Source: Dipteris shenzhenensis
Lineage: Eukaryota > Polypodiophyta > Polypodiopsida > Gleicheniales
DNA: 64,000 bases
Direction: 5' to 3' (one strand)
Assembly (NCBI GenBank): GCA_047967505.1
Contig: CM106540.1
Below, one piece after another: positions 20,678 through 32,400 of this stretch; position 1 is the stretch's first letter; each line of letters opens with the position of its first letter. The notes beneath the pieces were generated by a model. The model ran no database searches. It saw only the letters and a list, made by a program, of their open reading frames with translations, and was not told the origin of the DNA. The translations under genes and the position numbers were made by a program.

Positions 20678-21562
20678 AATGTCATTCTACTTTTTGTAGC
20701 AGTCCTTAGCCATATGACCCATTTTACCACAATAGTAGCATTCAACATTGTTGTTTGCATTTTGGCCTCTCTGCCATCCACCACGGCCTCTTTGGCTCCC
20801 CCTGCCTCTAGAGTTACCACGTCCTCCTGCATAGGACTGGTTTCTTGAGTTTGGTGCATATTTTGATTTCTACCATGGCCTGCAGATCGGCCTCCTCTAC
20901 CTCTGCCTCTACCTCTTCCAGCATTTGAGTAGAAGACAGTTTCTTTTGAAGTTCCTCCTGAAGAAGATGCACCCCCATTTCTCTGCTCTTCAGAAATTAG
21001 AAGAGCAAACAACTCTTCAAAATCAGGAAATTTTTCACGGACGGCAATGGATGTCCGAAACTGTGCATAATCCTTTCCTAGACCATTCAAGGTCACAGAA
21101 ACTAGATCATCATCTTCCACTGGTGACCCAATAGAAGCAAGTGCATCTGCAATTTTCTTCACCTTCATGTGGTAGTCATTTATGCTCAAATTTTCTCTCT
21201 GCACATTGTGCAACTTGTTTGAGCTGCATTTTCCTGGCTTGCATATTTGTGCTGTACATTTTTGCCAAAGTATCCCATGCCTCCTTTGGCGTACTTGCAT
21301 CCTGAATATGCACAATCATAGAGTCCGAAATACTGATATACAGCCAATACATAACTTTTCTAGCTCTCTCATGCCATCCTTTAAATGCCTGCATTTCCTG
21401 TTGATTGGGAACATTAGGAAGAACATGTTCTTCTTCATTTCCTGTAATGAACTCCCAATAGACTTTTCCCATAAGGAAATTTGTCATTCTAAACTTCCAT
21501 GCCTGGAAGTTGTTCTTGTCAAGCTTTTCAGTGACAATCTACGAAAGAGAATCAGATGCCAT
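20674..21562 (-). pseudogene. Copia gag (element 1)
   Basis: Start codon at 21562 (MASDSLS), followed at once by an in-frame TAG, then KLDKNNFQAWKFRMTNFLMG, the typical copia gag N-terminus. A frameshift near 21200-21230 joins to VKKIADALASIGSPVEDDD, a Gly/Arg-rich tract, and a CCHC zinc knuckle CYYCGKMGHMAKDC at about 20735-20690 in another frame. Broken in at least three places. Confidence 0.8.
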
Positions 21563-22127
21563 TACAGAACACTGCAAAATATTCTGTCACTGCAAAAAAC
21601 ACAGCTTTTGTCTCACACGGGCAGATCTGCAAAACTGACGAAAGTGGTATTTCACCACACAGTCACTTCCTAGTGACGATTTTGCATCAACAGGCAACAA
21701 GCATGATTCTGCAACTCCCAATATCTCTACACACAGGCATACGATGCAATTTCTGTGGCAACTTTTCACCGACTAGCCGAGCAGTGGTTGCAAAGCCAAA
21801 ATAGGGCCTTTTTCTGAGTACTTGCAAAGAACTTTCGCCTTCAAAACGGGCCCCGAAATGGCCTCGAATCAGAAAAATAAAGTCACTGAGGGCTTTGCGC
21901 ATTTCCCGTAGCATATACTGTGCTCTCACCACACCGCGAAGGGCGTCTCAATCTGAGACAGTGCACTCTTGCACTTCTGGTTGTGCTACCTGCAGAGATT
22001 TGCTCCCAAACTCGAAATAGGAAAGCAACACTGGTCCTCTTACCAGGACACCACGAACTTGGTTTGCTTTCTTGAGCTCCTTACCATGAACTTGGTTTGC
22101 TTTCTTGAGCTCCTTACCACGAACAAG

Positions 22128-22139
22128 GCTCTGATACCA
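22128..22139 (-). promoter_or_regulatory. Primer-binding site of copia element 1
   Basis: TGGTATCAGAGC on the minus strand, complementary to the 3-prime end of initiator tRNA-Met, immediately internal to the LTR. A perfect-looking 33-bp tandem duplication lies just downstream (22050-22115). Confidence 0.85.
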
Positions 22140-22426
22140 TGTGAAGATAGTGGGAGAGAGGGAAGGAGTCTCACTTGCGACTTTCTCACATGCACAATGG
22201 GGGAATACACACAAAGGTGGAGGCTGAAAACAATTTTCCTCTTCTTATTTGTGAAAGCCAAAAGAACTCAAGTACAAAGAAATAGAAGAACCCTATATGT
22301 GGGTCTCAAACCAAACTCAACTAACTAAGGTGGCGTACTAACTGAGCCACAAACTAGAGTAGATAAGGATAGCTATCATCCAGCTATTATTCGTGGGCAG
22401 TGTACCAACCGCGTCTACAGCTAACA
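22140..22426 (-). repeat. 5-prime LTR of copia element 1
   Basis: On the minus strand it begins TGTTAGCTGTAGAC and ends ATCTTCACA (287 bp), directly before a tRNA-Met-type primer-binding site. The TG...CA ends fit an LTR. No second LTR remains, so the left border is inferred from that alone. Confidence 0.6.
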
Positions 22427-23600
22427 AGTCGGTGACATAAATGCACAACGGTCACCCTGGCATATCGTGAGTGGAGCTCGATATCTCAACAATATCGCCT
22501 ACAATGGAGGAATCATGGTAGAGCCACCTCCAGAGTAGCTACTCCCATATATTGCCTACAATGGAGGAATTACACATACACTGAGCAAACCTCTCACACC
22601 TCATCAACAAGACATTGCTACAAAGAAAATGGGAGGTTGTGGAAGCCTGTGTCTTGTTTTGCAATCCTCTGTCTTGTTTTGCAATCCTCTAAGGAGATTT
22701 CTTATAGAACAATCCATCCATTATGTATGAGCAGCTAATGTTGACACTTACACCCTCGTAGTTAGTACCTAGGCAACAAACAAACAAACAAATTGAGATT
22801 TAAAGGAAGGTGCCTTTTTTTCCAGCCATTCTAGCATCTTTGGCTCTGTACTACAACTTGGGATTTTTAAATCACACTAACGATAATAAAAAAGGTTATA
22901 CATCATCATTAAACACAAACTAAATTAGTGGCTTGAATCTACCACTATCCCCAACTGGTAGGGATGATCATGCTTCAAAAGGGTGGCATATGTAGTGAGC
23001 ACGTCTATAAATAAAATGGTGTTTACATGAAGCTGATCCAATACCATTTATGATGATGAGCTAACTAAAGCTCTATAATAGAGAGGGATCTAATGAAGAA
23101 GATGATGATAAATAATTTGGAGTTTGAGCATCCAATTGTTTGTCTAGGTAACAAAAAGTTGAAGGAAAGGGAAGTGTCCCCCACCTCGGGGTTTCATTCA
23201 TAAATATGTAACCATACCACATGGGTTCAACAAAAGGAATTTTTTTGTTCCATTTTTACAAAATTTTCACATACAAAAGGGTATCATATAAAGGGGTTAT
23301 CCACAATAAAGAAATGGCATATTTTATTTATGATAAATTTACGAATAAGGGGTTTTACAAATGGGCCTCAAATGCACATGATATAGAGGATCTACATAGT
23401 GACCCCCCTGAGCCCCCCACCATCAATTCTCTTGCTGCATCCCATGCTTCACCCCTTCATTTACTTTTTAAACCCGAATCTCCACAACTTGATAGACCAA
23501 CTCTCGAGTTCCTAGTTTTATAGACCAATTACTAAATCTTGAGGCCATGAGGTATGTATCCTCCCTTTTTGACTAAAGGTTTTGAAAACTCTTTGAAAAC
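22427..23600. other. Intergenic, no gene recognised
   Basis: Contains a GCCTACAATGGAGGAAT motif twice (22499, 22555), a 20-bp tandem duplication TGTCTTGTTTTGCAATCCTC at 22651-22690 and an (ACAA)n run near 22777. No supported ORF. Confidence 0.5.
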
Positions 23601-23616
23601 AAAGATGATTGCTAGA

Positions 23617-23841
23617 TTATTCCTCCACTGAGAAATATATATCTTCCAAGAGATTTGCACGAGGTCGAAATGAAAATCCTAAACCCTCTCCATGCAGCCG
23701 AGAGAGCAAGCAATTATAGAGGAAGGATTTTATAGATCCTCTTGGACCATCAAGAAAGAAAACCTCACCTATCTCTTCATATATTGTTGCCAATATTTGA
23801 TTAAAGGCAGGTCGCTGACAATCATTTAGAGTTCTTTCCAT
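23617..23841 (-). pseudogene. Helitron PIF1-like helicase fragment
   Basis: MERTLNDCQRPAFNQIL and VFFLDGPRGSIKSFLYN correspond to the helicase start and Walker A (GPGGTGKT in active relatives). Here the loop reads GPRGSIKS, losing the conserved Gly and Thr, and the downstream helicase motifs are absent. Confidence 0.75.
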
Positions 23842-24569
23842 CTCTTGAGAAATTTATTTCTATTGCACAGAATCAAACATCCTCTCTTCTTGGAATAAAT
23901 CATTTGTATTAGAGAAATACATTCCGTCTATAGTAGGTAATCCATTAAAATCTTCCAACCTTCTGCCATGTTCCTGAAGAATTTGTTGTAAATGCAATAA
24001 CGACTTCTTTTCTGCTATTGAATGACAATCAATTATATTCTCACCACTTAATTGCAATGCATGGAAAAAATCATCTGAAAATGCTGATAAAATTTGTCCC
24101 ATAAAAGTCCTGGATATGTGGGCTCATAGAAGACCAAAATTGTGACAAATAAATGTCTTAATTGCATGCTATTTTGATAGAATGAAGCTTCTTGCATACA
24201 AACAAACCACTCTTCATCACTTTCCAATAGACCTCTAGCTAAGCATGCCACTTTGAATGAAGGATGAAGCTATCCATCAAAAGTTTGCAAATCATCAAAG
24301 GACTTACAACCCTTGCAAGTATTTAGCAACATACGCATGAAGTATTGCTCTCCAATAGATGGTGAAACATTGTACATTTGACCGATACTGTTACCTGATT
24401 TTCTTTTGGTTCATTTCTTGTTTGGCTTGTTCCAAACCCATTTTCTTGGAAAGTCACCATAAAGTAAATTGTTTGCTTTGTATTGCAATTCATTGCATTG
24501 GAACCATTCAGTAAAAGTTGTTTTTCTATTTTGATCCCTATCCACTACATTTTGCAAATCATCATCATC

Positions 24570-26740
24570 TCAAAATATTACACTATTCATCATTGGAAGA
24601 TGAACTTGCAATCTTTGGACATCTGGTTTTTCATCGTGCATTTCATACTCGTAAATCCTCCAGCATGCTTGTGATGCTGACACATACCGTGCATCTAAAT
24701 ACATGCTAATCTTAGCTATGATGCCATTGTTTGGATTGTTTAATTCACCTTGATCTTCTATAGGGTTTTCCATTTGCATCTTGGTTGTAGCCCTATCATG
24801 ACCTTTATATACAGATTTGTACAAATATTTAACAGATGTGATAGTGGAGCAAACTTCAATATTGATGTGTGCCTTGTACTTCATTGATAGGAAAGGATTG
24901 AAAGGCACAATCCAACAATTGTCTACAACACCCTCTCTTACCTGTATCTTTCTACCATCATCTCTACACATGTATACAGAATAACCATCATTACCCAAAA
25001 TAGTACATTGAGAGAATGAACATGGGTAATGTCGATTGCATTTGCCATCAATCATGCAATTAACAGAGGCATTGAATGCACCACATGGGCCGTGAACATT
25101 ACATTGCTTGACAATTGCATGCAACTCAGGAAATAATGTCTCATCAGGTATTTCTACACATACCAAGTGGTCATAGTGGCTAACCTCTAAAGGTTTATAT
25201 GCACCTTCCAAAATCAATAGTATATGTGAGTGTGGCAAACCTCTCTTCTGAAATTATATCACAGAAACATATCCAGCTACTTTGCCAAACAAATTATCCT
25301 TCAAAATTGATTGCATCATATCTTTGTGGTTTTGATAGAAGACACATGTTGTCAGATTTGGACGGTCTTGTGCACTCTGCCCTGCAAAAGTCCTTCTGAT
25401 ATTTCAACCCATTTCAGATTGCAAGTAAATGTAATAAATAAATTAGGTTTTCCTCTTTTCCTTACAATTGCCATTACATCTTGATATAATTGGCACATAT
25501 ACCTTGGTCCTCCTATGAAGGATGATGGCAAGACAACTCTACGTCCTACATCATTGCCCAATAATTAAATGTACCATCATTTGAATTTACCATGTCTGTT
25601 GATCCTTGATAAACCTCTGCACGCAAAGATGCCTAACTGTTGTGTATCCATATTAACCTAGATTCTTCCATGCTACTATATGCATAAACAATGTACTGTT
25701 GGAGTAATCTTCCCCCATGTAGAAGGCATGAATTTGCATATGTTCTTACTTGTTGCAAATGGTATGCATAATATTGTCTTTGTGTGACACACTTTTGCCT
25801 CTGTATATCATGCAATAATATGTGGCTAGGAACATCTCTATATGGCATGTTCACATGCCCACCATCCTCCCCTCGAGGAAATAGAAGAACATACATGAGT
25901 GGCATGTATGATCGATGCAAATTAGATATTCTTTTGACATGTCCATTGCGGCTTAATATTTGAATGTCTCTATTTCCAACATCATAGTCATCTCCTTGGC
26001 CTGGCATGATAGCTGCTACTTTGCTAGCAGTTGGAACTAAGTATTGCCTAGATGTTGCACGACTCTCATAGATCACCATTTTTACATTTGCAAATGGATT
26101 TGTTCTCAAAACTTCCCCTACAGCTACCAATGTTGTTGCATATGGATTGCATGTATGCATCATTCTTTGTAACTCTTCCAAAATGCCCTGGTCCAAACCA
26201 GGAATTCCTTTCAAACGATGTTCTAGTTTCATGATCCGTGTCATAAACATATAGTTTTGCAAACCGTGGGACCTCTTGTCTATTCTCATCAGGCAATAAT
26301 GTACCAAGATTATGATATACACTGCCATGAACTCGAAAGTTATGTATTCCTCTATTTCCAATAAACCTTTTATCAATTTGAGCACCCAGGGAGACAAAAG
26401 CCATCACACTATTGTAAGCCCTTATATTCTTCTTAAATGCTTTCCATCTAGAGTCATTGCAATGTAATAAATATTTCAATATTTTTGGTGGATCTTGTAA
26501 TGGTAATAAGTTTACATGACCAACCAGTGCTTTCCCACAACTTGATCCATGTTTGTTCTTGTTTCTTGCTTCCATAGTTTTGCATTGCAAAAGCTACAAA
26601 TTTGATTCATAGGTCCTAGTGATTGAATTGTAGGAGCACAAAACACCATTGGATACAGAGATGGGTGTTGTATATCATCTTTTAAAGGAAATTGAAAGAG
26701 TATAGAGAGACACTCATCTTTATTTGATATTGTACCCATG
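24570..26740 (-). pseudogene. Helitron Rep (HUH endonuclease) pseudogene
   Basis: Recognisable blocks from right to left: VYHNLGTLLPDENRQEVPRF, DIQILSRNGHVKRISNLHR, FPRGEDGGH, RRVVLPSSFIGGPRYMCQLY, LFITFTCNLKW, then the HUH motif QKRGLPHSHILLIL (25240) and the tyrosine motif KYLYKSVYKGHDRA (24810). Residue spacing and the two tyrosines fit Rep. Several frameshifts and stops break it (near 26250, 25600 and 25240). It is the largest recognisable Helitron part in the window. Confidence 0.85.
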
Positions 26741-27960
26741 TTTTTGGCAGTGTGTTCTCTTGCTATTGATCGTCTAGAGGACCTAGTTGCAAGAATAGAT
26801 ATCCTTCTACTTGTGTTTGGATTCTCTAATGTATTTCTTTCTAGAGTTGAGATTCTTGCAAATTCATTGCCCCATTAGAGAAGTATTCCACATTTCTCAT
26901 TATGTTTGTAGTTGCATTTAATTTGAAGATTGTTCTTTGTCTAGCAAGATGACAATGTGCTTTATGTGTCAATTGCAAAATTCTTCTCTTATGAAGATGT
27001 AACGATTGTGGTTCCACCATCTCCTAAAAACAAACATGACTATATATTTTTCTATATCTTTCTTGTTGTTACAGTATTTGTTGAACTTTTTTATATTAAA
27101 TTGTTCTTCTTCTAAATTTTTGTTATTGCAAATGAATCATACTAAAAGAATCTAAGTATGAGTTATTTAAGAGAAAATTTATTTCAAAATAGTATCTGCA
27201 ATGTATAATATCAATAAAAGAAATCCAAGGTAAGTTCAAATTCAACTTGCTGCACCTTGGTCTAGCTTATGACTTAGTTTATTTTATTGTAACTTGTTCC
27301 TTTGAGATATTCAATTGCAGCCTACACACGATAGAACCATCATTAGATCTTCCTAGAAGATATTGCATTTGGTCATTTGTTGCCTTCATGCTATCTTCGA
27401 TACAACAAATCCTTGCAATTATATTTTCTAATGATTTCCCCATAAATCCTCTTATTGCTCTATCATTATCTGAATTTATTTTGCTATATAAGTAGTTCAT
27501 ATATTTTGGATTTATAGAATTAAAATTTTCATTGTGTTCACATAGATCTTGAATGGACTTTAACTTGTTTTCAAAGACTATAGCTTTTTGTCTTGAAAAT
27601 GAAGGGATATTGGTGGATTGCAAATGAATCATCCTAAAAGGATCAAAGTATGATTTATCTAAGATAATTTTGCCTATAATATAATTTCAAAATAGACCCA
27701 TTGCTTATGAGTCCTTATTGTTATAATAATAGCTGTATTTGATTTAAAATATTTATTGGAATTTTTTCTATATAGGTTTAAGTCTATGTCCTTCCTAAAA
27801 GACCATTGTATGTAGACGTTTTTTTATAGCCATGTATTTAAATATTTTAATACTCTACTATTTCAACTATGACATTGATAATTAGCTTACTAAAGTAGTC
27901 AATATTTATCTACAAATTTATATGTATATGATAATCATTATTTTCTTACATTCTGGGTGG

Positions 27961-27991
27961 CTTTAACACACACACACACACACACACACAT

Positions 27992-28025
<34 letters not shown>

Positions 28026-28043
28026 ACACACACACACACACAC
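27961..28043. repeat. (CA)n microsatellite
   Basis: About 80 bp of near-pure CA repeat with a TG and a CC interruption. Confidence 0.95.
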
Positions 28044-28285
28044 AGAGTTAGTTCTTATTATAAATATTAATCTTTTTTTTCTCATATATACATGTCACCT
28101 AGTTTGTTTGAGCAAGAAAACAAAATATAATCATAAACATTTTTAAAAGATTTTACATTTTACCTAAATAAATGAATTGCTAGTAGGAAAACAATTTTTA
28201 TATAAAAAACTCTTTCTTTTACTTCATTTTATTATTTTAAAACATAGTGTATATATATATTTTAAAGATATATGTTAAAAAAAGT

Positions 28286-28291
<6 letters not shown>

Positions 28292-28330
<39 letters not shown>

Positions 28331-28384
28331 GTAGCCCAAAAAATTTATTTTTGTTTTTGTGTTTGTTTGTGTGTGTGTGAGTTT

Positions 28385-28450
<66 letters not shown>
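28292..28450. repeat. Compound (GA)n microsatellite
   Basis: Two (GA)n runs (28292-28328 and 28388-28450) flank a GT-rich spacer. Open frames across it, and poly-Leu/Ser translations, are artefacts. Confidence 0.95.
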
Positions 28451-28452
<2 letters not shown>

Positions 28453-29001
28453 AATTTCACCAATGTGATTGAATGAAGGCGACAATGTGAGGTAATGGTT
28501 TAATAATTGCTGGAGATCCAATGATGACTATACGGGAGTAACTACAATGAAAAACTGATAAAGTTAGATTAAATTTAATTATGCATCTATATTTGTTTGG
28601 TACATATTTCATTTTTTGTATGTCTATTTCTAAGAGATACATATATACATTGCATCTATATTGATGTAGTAAAAAACAAATGGATGGAAGCAAAATAAAT
28701 AAATAGGACCAACCAGATGTAATGGATGTCACAATGGGAGGTAATTGTTAAGTGAGGATCAAGATACTTTGATGATGATTGTATCGGATTACCTACAATG
28801 AAAACATGCAGATGGTTGTTTGGCTAAACATGTAAATTCTTACTTCCATGTAATTTATTCCAGTGCTGTTGGAGAAGCATATGAAGAATCATCACCTCGT
28901 ATGATGAAGCCATGAAGCTATTACAAAAATGTTCAATTCTATATTCTAAAAGCAAAAGTGTTCCATCAATATTTAATCATCACTTCACATTATTCTATAA
29001 T
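28451..29001. other. AT-rich intergenic, no gene recognised
   Basis: Two diverged versions of an ACAATGNGAGGTAATNGTT motif (28483 and 28731) hint at an old duplication of about 250 bp. Nothing else is supported. Confidence 0.4.
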
Positions 29002-29171
29002 GAAGTTGTAAAAAGTTCTAGAGAAGAAAGCTCCTCAAGCACGCATTGTGCTTTTGTCAAGGCATTGCACTTGGCATACATGCCCGTATGAGAATTGAAT
29101 AGCACAATATTATCTTGCAATGCTGCTACACTACCACATGTTTTCAAGATGCAAGTACAGATCATTGGATT
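29002..29171 (-). pseudogene. PPR gene fragment, copy 1
   Basis: Nearly the same 170 bp as copy 2 at 29554-29725. On the minus strand it encodes the CILKTCGSVGAL ... YAKCNALKKAQ type of PLS-class PPR repeats that in plants guide organelle RNA editing. Only about two repeats are present, so it is a fragment. It ends abruptly at 29171, where an LTR-like block starts. Confidence 0.7.
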
Positions 29172-29552
29172 CTCGTAAACTTATGTAAAATTGTGAGGTG
29201 AGTGTGAAAGACTGAGGGGGAGATGTAAGGGAGCTCTGAAGAGAAACATGAGTGAATAACTGTATGTCCATTAGGGTTGAAGACAACTAAAAGAATGGGT
29301 ATTGTATGGAGGGGTAAAGCCTCACTATAGAGGAGTAGAAGTGGGCTACCCTAATGCTACAACTATCCTGATGAGTTGGTCCTAGAAGATGTCCTATAGG
29401 CACCAAGGATGGAGTGAATCTATTGCCCCTTGATCGTGGCCTAATCTTAGCTACAAAACACTGCTATTGGCTACACTCTTCAACCTTGTAAGTGAATGAG
29501 GAATGAGACCAAGCCTTTTATAGGCCCCCTTGGGCCTTAAAATGACTAACCA
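29172..29552 (-). mobile_element. LTR remnant paired with 32401-32854
   Basis: Matches 32467-32854 over its length (for example GTGAGGTGAGTGTGAAAGA and GATGTCCTATAGGCACCAAG). On the minus strand it begins TGGTTAGTCATTTTAAGG at 29552. The distal 65 bp present in the partner are missing. With the partner it would be the 3-prime LTR of a minus-strand element. Confidence 0.6.
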
Positions 29553-29553
29553 A

Positions 29554-29749
29554 GAAGTTGTAAAAAGTTCTAGAGAAGAAAGCTCCTCAAGCATGCATTG
29601 TGCTTTTTTCAGGGCATTGCACTTGGCATAGATGCCCTTGTGAGAATTGAATAGCACAAAATTATCTTGCAGTGCTCCTACACTACCACATGTTTTCAAG
29701 ATGCAAGCACAAATCATTGGATTTGGAGTATGCCTTGATGCTGCATGCA
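29554..29749 (-). pseudogene. PPR gene fragment, copy 2, interrupted by a retrotransposon
   Basis: Encodes TPNPMICACILKTCGSVGAL, then YAKCNALKKAQCMLEELSS: a PLS-type PPR repeat pair. Its continuation (IVGQGEDAC) lies on the other side of the gag-only element, at 32247-32330, so the retroelement inserted inside this PPR piece. It lies between two LTR-like blocks, so it may be retroelement cargo. Confidence 0.75.
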
Positions 29750-29754
29750 TCCTC

Positions 29755-30051
29755 TGATGGGATATCTCAAGGTGTATGCCTCAGGCACACCTTGGTTTCT
29801 ATGTGTGAGTGCTAGAGGCACAGTTAGGTGCCCACAAGCACAGTTAGGTGGTGGAGAGCCACATAGGATGATTGAGAGAATCTAGGAGCAGATTGAGGAG
29901 ATGATTGTGGAGCTCTGAAGTCATCAGTGATGTCAGTGAGCATGTATGAGGTGCCTACTTAAGGACCTCACTCTTCTTCATTCCATAATGCAAGTAATGC
30001 AAGTATTCTGAGTTTGTGTCCACTCTTTGCTTTCCTTTCAGCTTACCAACA
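29755..30051 (+). repeat. 5-prime LTR of the gag-only element
   Basis: 297 bp, TG...CA. Carries a 20-bp insertion (TGCCCACAAGCACAGTTAGG) not in the other LTR; it partly duplicates the neighbouring CACAGTTAGG. Confidence 0.9.
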
Positions 30052-30063
30052 TGGTATCAGAGC
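30052..30063 (+). promoter_or_regulatory. Primer-binding site of the gag-only element
   Basis: TGGTATCAGAGC, the initiator tRNA-Met type, directly after the LTR. Confidence 0.9.
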
Positions 30064-30767
30064 CCTTTGATCCCCCTTGAGCCCATTTCTACCACATCAT
30101 CATCATCTTCTTCATCTTCTTCTTCTCCATTTTTCTCCTTCTTCCCAAAATCTTTGAGAGCTTGGTTCTCCGCCTACAGACGACCATTGCCCAAACCCTC
30201 TGAGCTGGAAACTCCTCTAGTATGGGCAAACTTCCACCTGTAAGCAATTGAGAAAAAAACGTCTCTGTTGGCTGCCATTCTCCAAACAACAAATTTCTTC
30301 TATTGCTCAATACTCCCTGCCTGCTCCGCCATTACCTGAGCCCTCTTAGGAGTAAATGGGCGACCTCAAGAAAAAGATTTTGAGCCATTTTTCAGGTCAT
30401 TTGGTTCAGTAACAAAGGAGAAATCGCCAAAAATCAGGTTCAGCCTCAGGTTCAGCCTGTAGCAACTCCCCCGGGCAAAAGTGCACACCATTTCGTCCAA
30501 CCTCTATGCTGAACCCTCTCTGGTATATGAGCTTTCTTTTGCTTCAAAAAGCCCTCTTTTCCTTGCTTTGAAGAGTGAGCTACAAGCCCTCCAAGTTCAG
30601 CCTTTTGGTTTTGACAGCTCTATGAAGCATGTAAGAAGAAGCATCATTGATTGAATATTGGTCACTAGTCTTTGCTACATCAAGTGCTCATATTTTGGAA
30701 GCTTTTCAGTTATTTTTTGCCTTGTAAGAGAGAAAGACACTGCCCAATATCTGGGTTAGACCCTCTC

Positions 30768-31595
30768 ATGGGTACCCTATTGAATCTAGAGAAGTTCAAT
30801 GGAAAGAGCTTCCACACATGGCAGATGAAGGTGAAATTTGCATTGATGAGGGAGAACCTATGGGGACTTGTCAAACCTACTACCGCTTCTTCTACGGCCT
30901 CTAATGCTGGAGAATCCTCAACTCCGACATGACCGGCAAGGGATCCAGCTAGAGAAGAAAAAGCATATGGTATCATTGCTCTTGCTTTAGGAGATGATTA
31001 TATTCACCATATCTTTGACTTGGAGTCTCCTTCAGAAGCTTGGCAGAAGCTTGACATGATTTTTGGTGCTAGCTCTCACATCTCTAAACTATCACTTAAA
31101 ATCTCTTTCTTTGAATTGAAGATGGCTAGTGGTACTACTTTGGCAGCTCATGTCAACTATATACGGAGTCTTATGACTCAACTTGCTTCTATCAACTCTC
31201 CTATTACTCCAGATGATGCTATGGCAGTGTTACTTAAGAGTATGCCTGAAGATTATGATCACATAGTTAGCACTTTGGAAAATCTTTCTAATCCTAATCT
31301 TGAAGGTATTATCTCTGCTCTCCAAGAAAAAGAAAGGCATATGGAGCTCAGGAAAGGCAATGACACTGTTTATGCTGTAAAAGTCCAGAAGAGCAAGTAT
31401 ACCCCTTGCAATCACTGTGGAAAGACAAATCACCTTTCAAAGGACTGCTTCAAAATTAATCCATGCAAGCACTATGGCAAGAACAACCATAATGAGAAGT
31501 TTTGCAGAGCCAAAGCAAAGATAGAAAATGCAAATCTACTTTCAGTTGAAGAGCCTCCACAAGATGAGGCATCCCATGAAGATTATGCATTTTAA
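30768..31595 (+). pseudogene. Copia-type gag of the gag-only element (one in-frame stop)
   Basis: From ATG 30768: MGTLLNLEKFNGKSFHTWQ, the typical gag start, then ESPSEAWQKLDMIFG, MPEDYDHIVSTLENLS (UBN2-type gag) and a CCHC knuckle CNHCGKTNHLSKDC followed by a second, degenerate one (CKHYGKNNHNEKFC). One TGA at 30930-30932 interrupts an otherwise continuous 275-codon frame. Gag packages the RNA into virus-like particles. A single stop could be a recent mutation in this copy; the gag of sister copies may be intact. Confidence 0.85.
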
Positions 31596-31969
31596 ATCAT
31601 CTCTATGTATGCTCCAGATCTCTCTTTTTATGTCAAGGTACTCGGCCTCGATAGTCCTCCAAAATGAATGAAAATAAACTATTGTGTTTTGTGTGTTTTG
31701 TAAACACCTCTGGTCACCTTACGATGTAGGCCATGTGTATGTTTTGCTCCATGGTACCTCCTGCAGACATTGTGTGCATGTACATGCAGGGGAGATAACC
31801 ATTGGAAGGTCTTTTTGTATCCCTTTTGTTTACCTTACACCCAAGGTAACCCTTGCTAGCATGAGAACCTAGCCATAGATTTATCCTTGACCACCATGAG
31901 ATGGCATGAGAAACTATGAGACTAGATGTATCCTTGACATAGCCTGAGGCATTCCCTTGAGGGGGGGTT
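31596..31969 (+). other. Non-coding 3-prime part and polypurine tract of the gag-only element
   Basis: No pol coding. It ends in TTGAGGGGGGGTT, the polypurine tract that primes plus-strand synthesis, next to the right LTR. Confidence 0.75.
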
Positions 31970-32246
31970 TGATGGGATATCTCAAGGTGTATGCCTCAGG
32001 CACACCTTGGTTCCTATGTGTGAGTGCTAGAGGCACAGTTAGGTGGTGGAGAGCCACATAGGATGATTGAGAGAATCTAGGAGCAGATTGAGGAGATGAT
32101 TGTGGAGCTCTGAAGTCATCAGTGATGTCAGTGAGCATGTATGAGGTGCCTACTTAAGGACCTCACTCTTCTTCATTCCATAATGCAAGTAATGCAAGTA
32201 TTCTGAGTCTGTGTCCACTCTTTGCTTTCCTTTCAGCTTACCAACA
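31970..32246 (+). repeat. 3-prime LTR of the gag-only element
   Basis: 277 bp, nearly identical to the left LTR except for the 20-bp indel. Followed by the target-site repeat TCCTC. Confidence 0.9.
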
Positions 32247-32400
32247 TCCTCACCTTGTCCTACAATGCATATCATGCAATCAATGTGCTCCTCTAATAAG
32301 AGGGAGAAGTGTGCTCCTATAAGAGGGACCATAAAATAGTGGGTTGTCCCTAACTTACCCTCATTATCTCATGAAATAAAATCTAGAACTCTGATACCAA

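Larger units (their letters stand above)
17722..22426 (-). mobile_element. Ty1/copia retrotransposon (element 1), 3-prime truncated
   Basis: Orientation is minus: LTR (22426-22140), primer-binding site, gag, protease, integrase, RT and part of RNase H. The element stops inside RNase H (near 17722), where gypsy element 1 begins, so RNase H C-terminus, polypurine tract and 3-prime LTR are gone. It cannot transpose by itself. The internal frames carry multiple stops. Confidence 0.85.
23617..27632 (-). mobile_element. Helitron, Rep and truncated helicase, decayed
   Basis: Minus-strand order: an N-terminal region (27632-26750, poorly conserved), a zinc-finger-like CSFCNAKLWKQE (26620), the Rep domain (26400-24570) and the start of a PIF1-type helicase (23841-23617). 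This is the RepHel arrangement of plant Helitrons, which move by rolling-circle replication. The helicase stops soon after the Walker A region, and no CTRR end with hairpin was recognised, so the element is truncated at its 3-prime side. Confidence 0.8.
29755..32246 (+). mobile_element. Complete gag-only LTR retrotransposon (TR-GAG type), 2.49 kb
   Basis: Two LTRs (29755-30051 and 31970-32246) begin TGATGGGATATC and end CTTACCAACA. They differ by a 20-bp indel and a few substitutions. TCCTC flanks both sides (29750-29754 and 32247-32251), a clean 5-bp target-site duplication. A primer-binding site follows the left LTR and a polypurine tract precedes the right one. The interior encodes only a copia-type gag. 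It therefore depends on pol from other elements. It is young by its near-identical LTRs. Confidence 0.9.

Noticed and set aside
27960-28463. Ser/Leu-rich proteins from microsatellites
   Set aside because: Pure translation of (CA)n and (GA)n.
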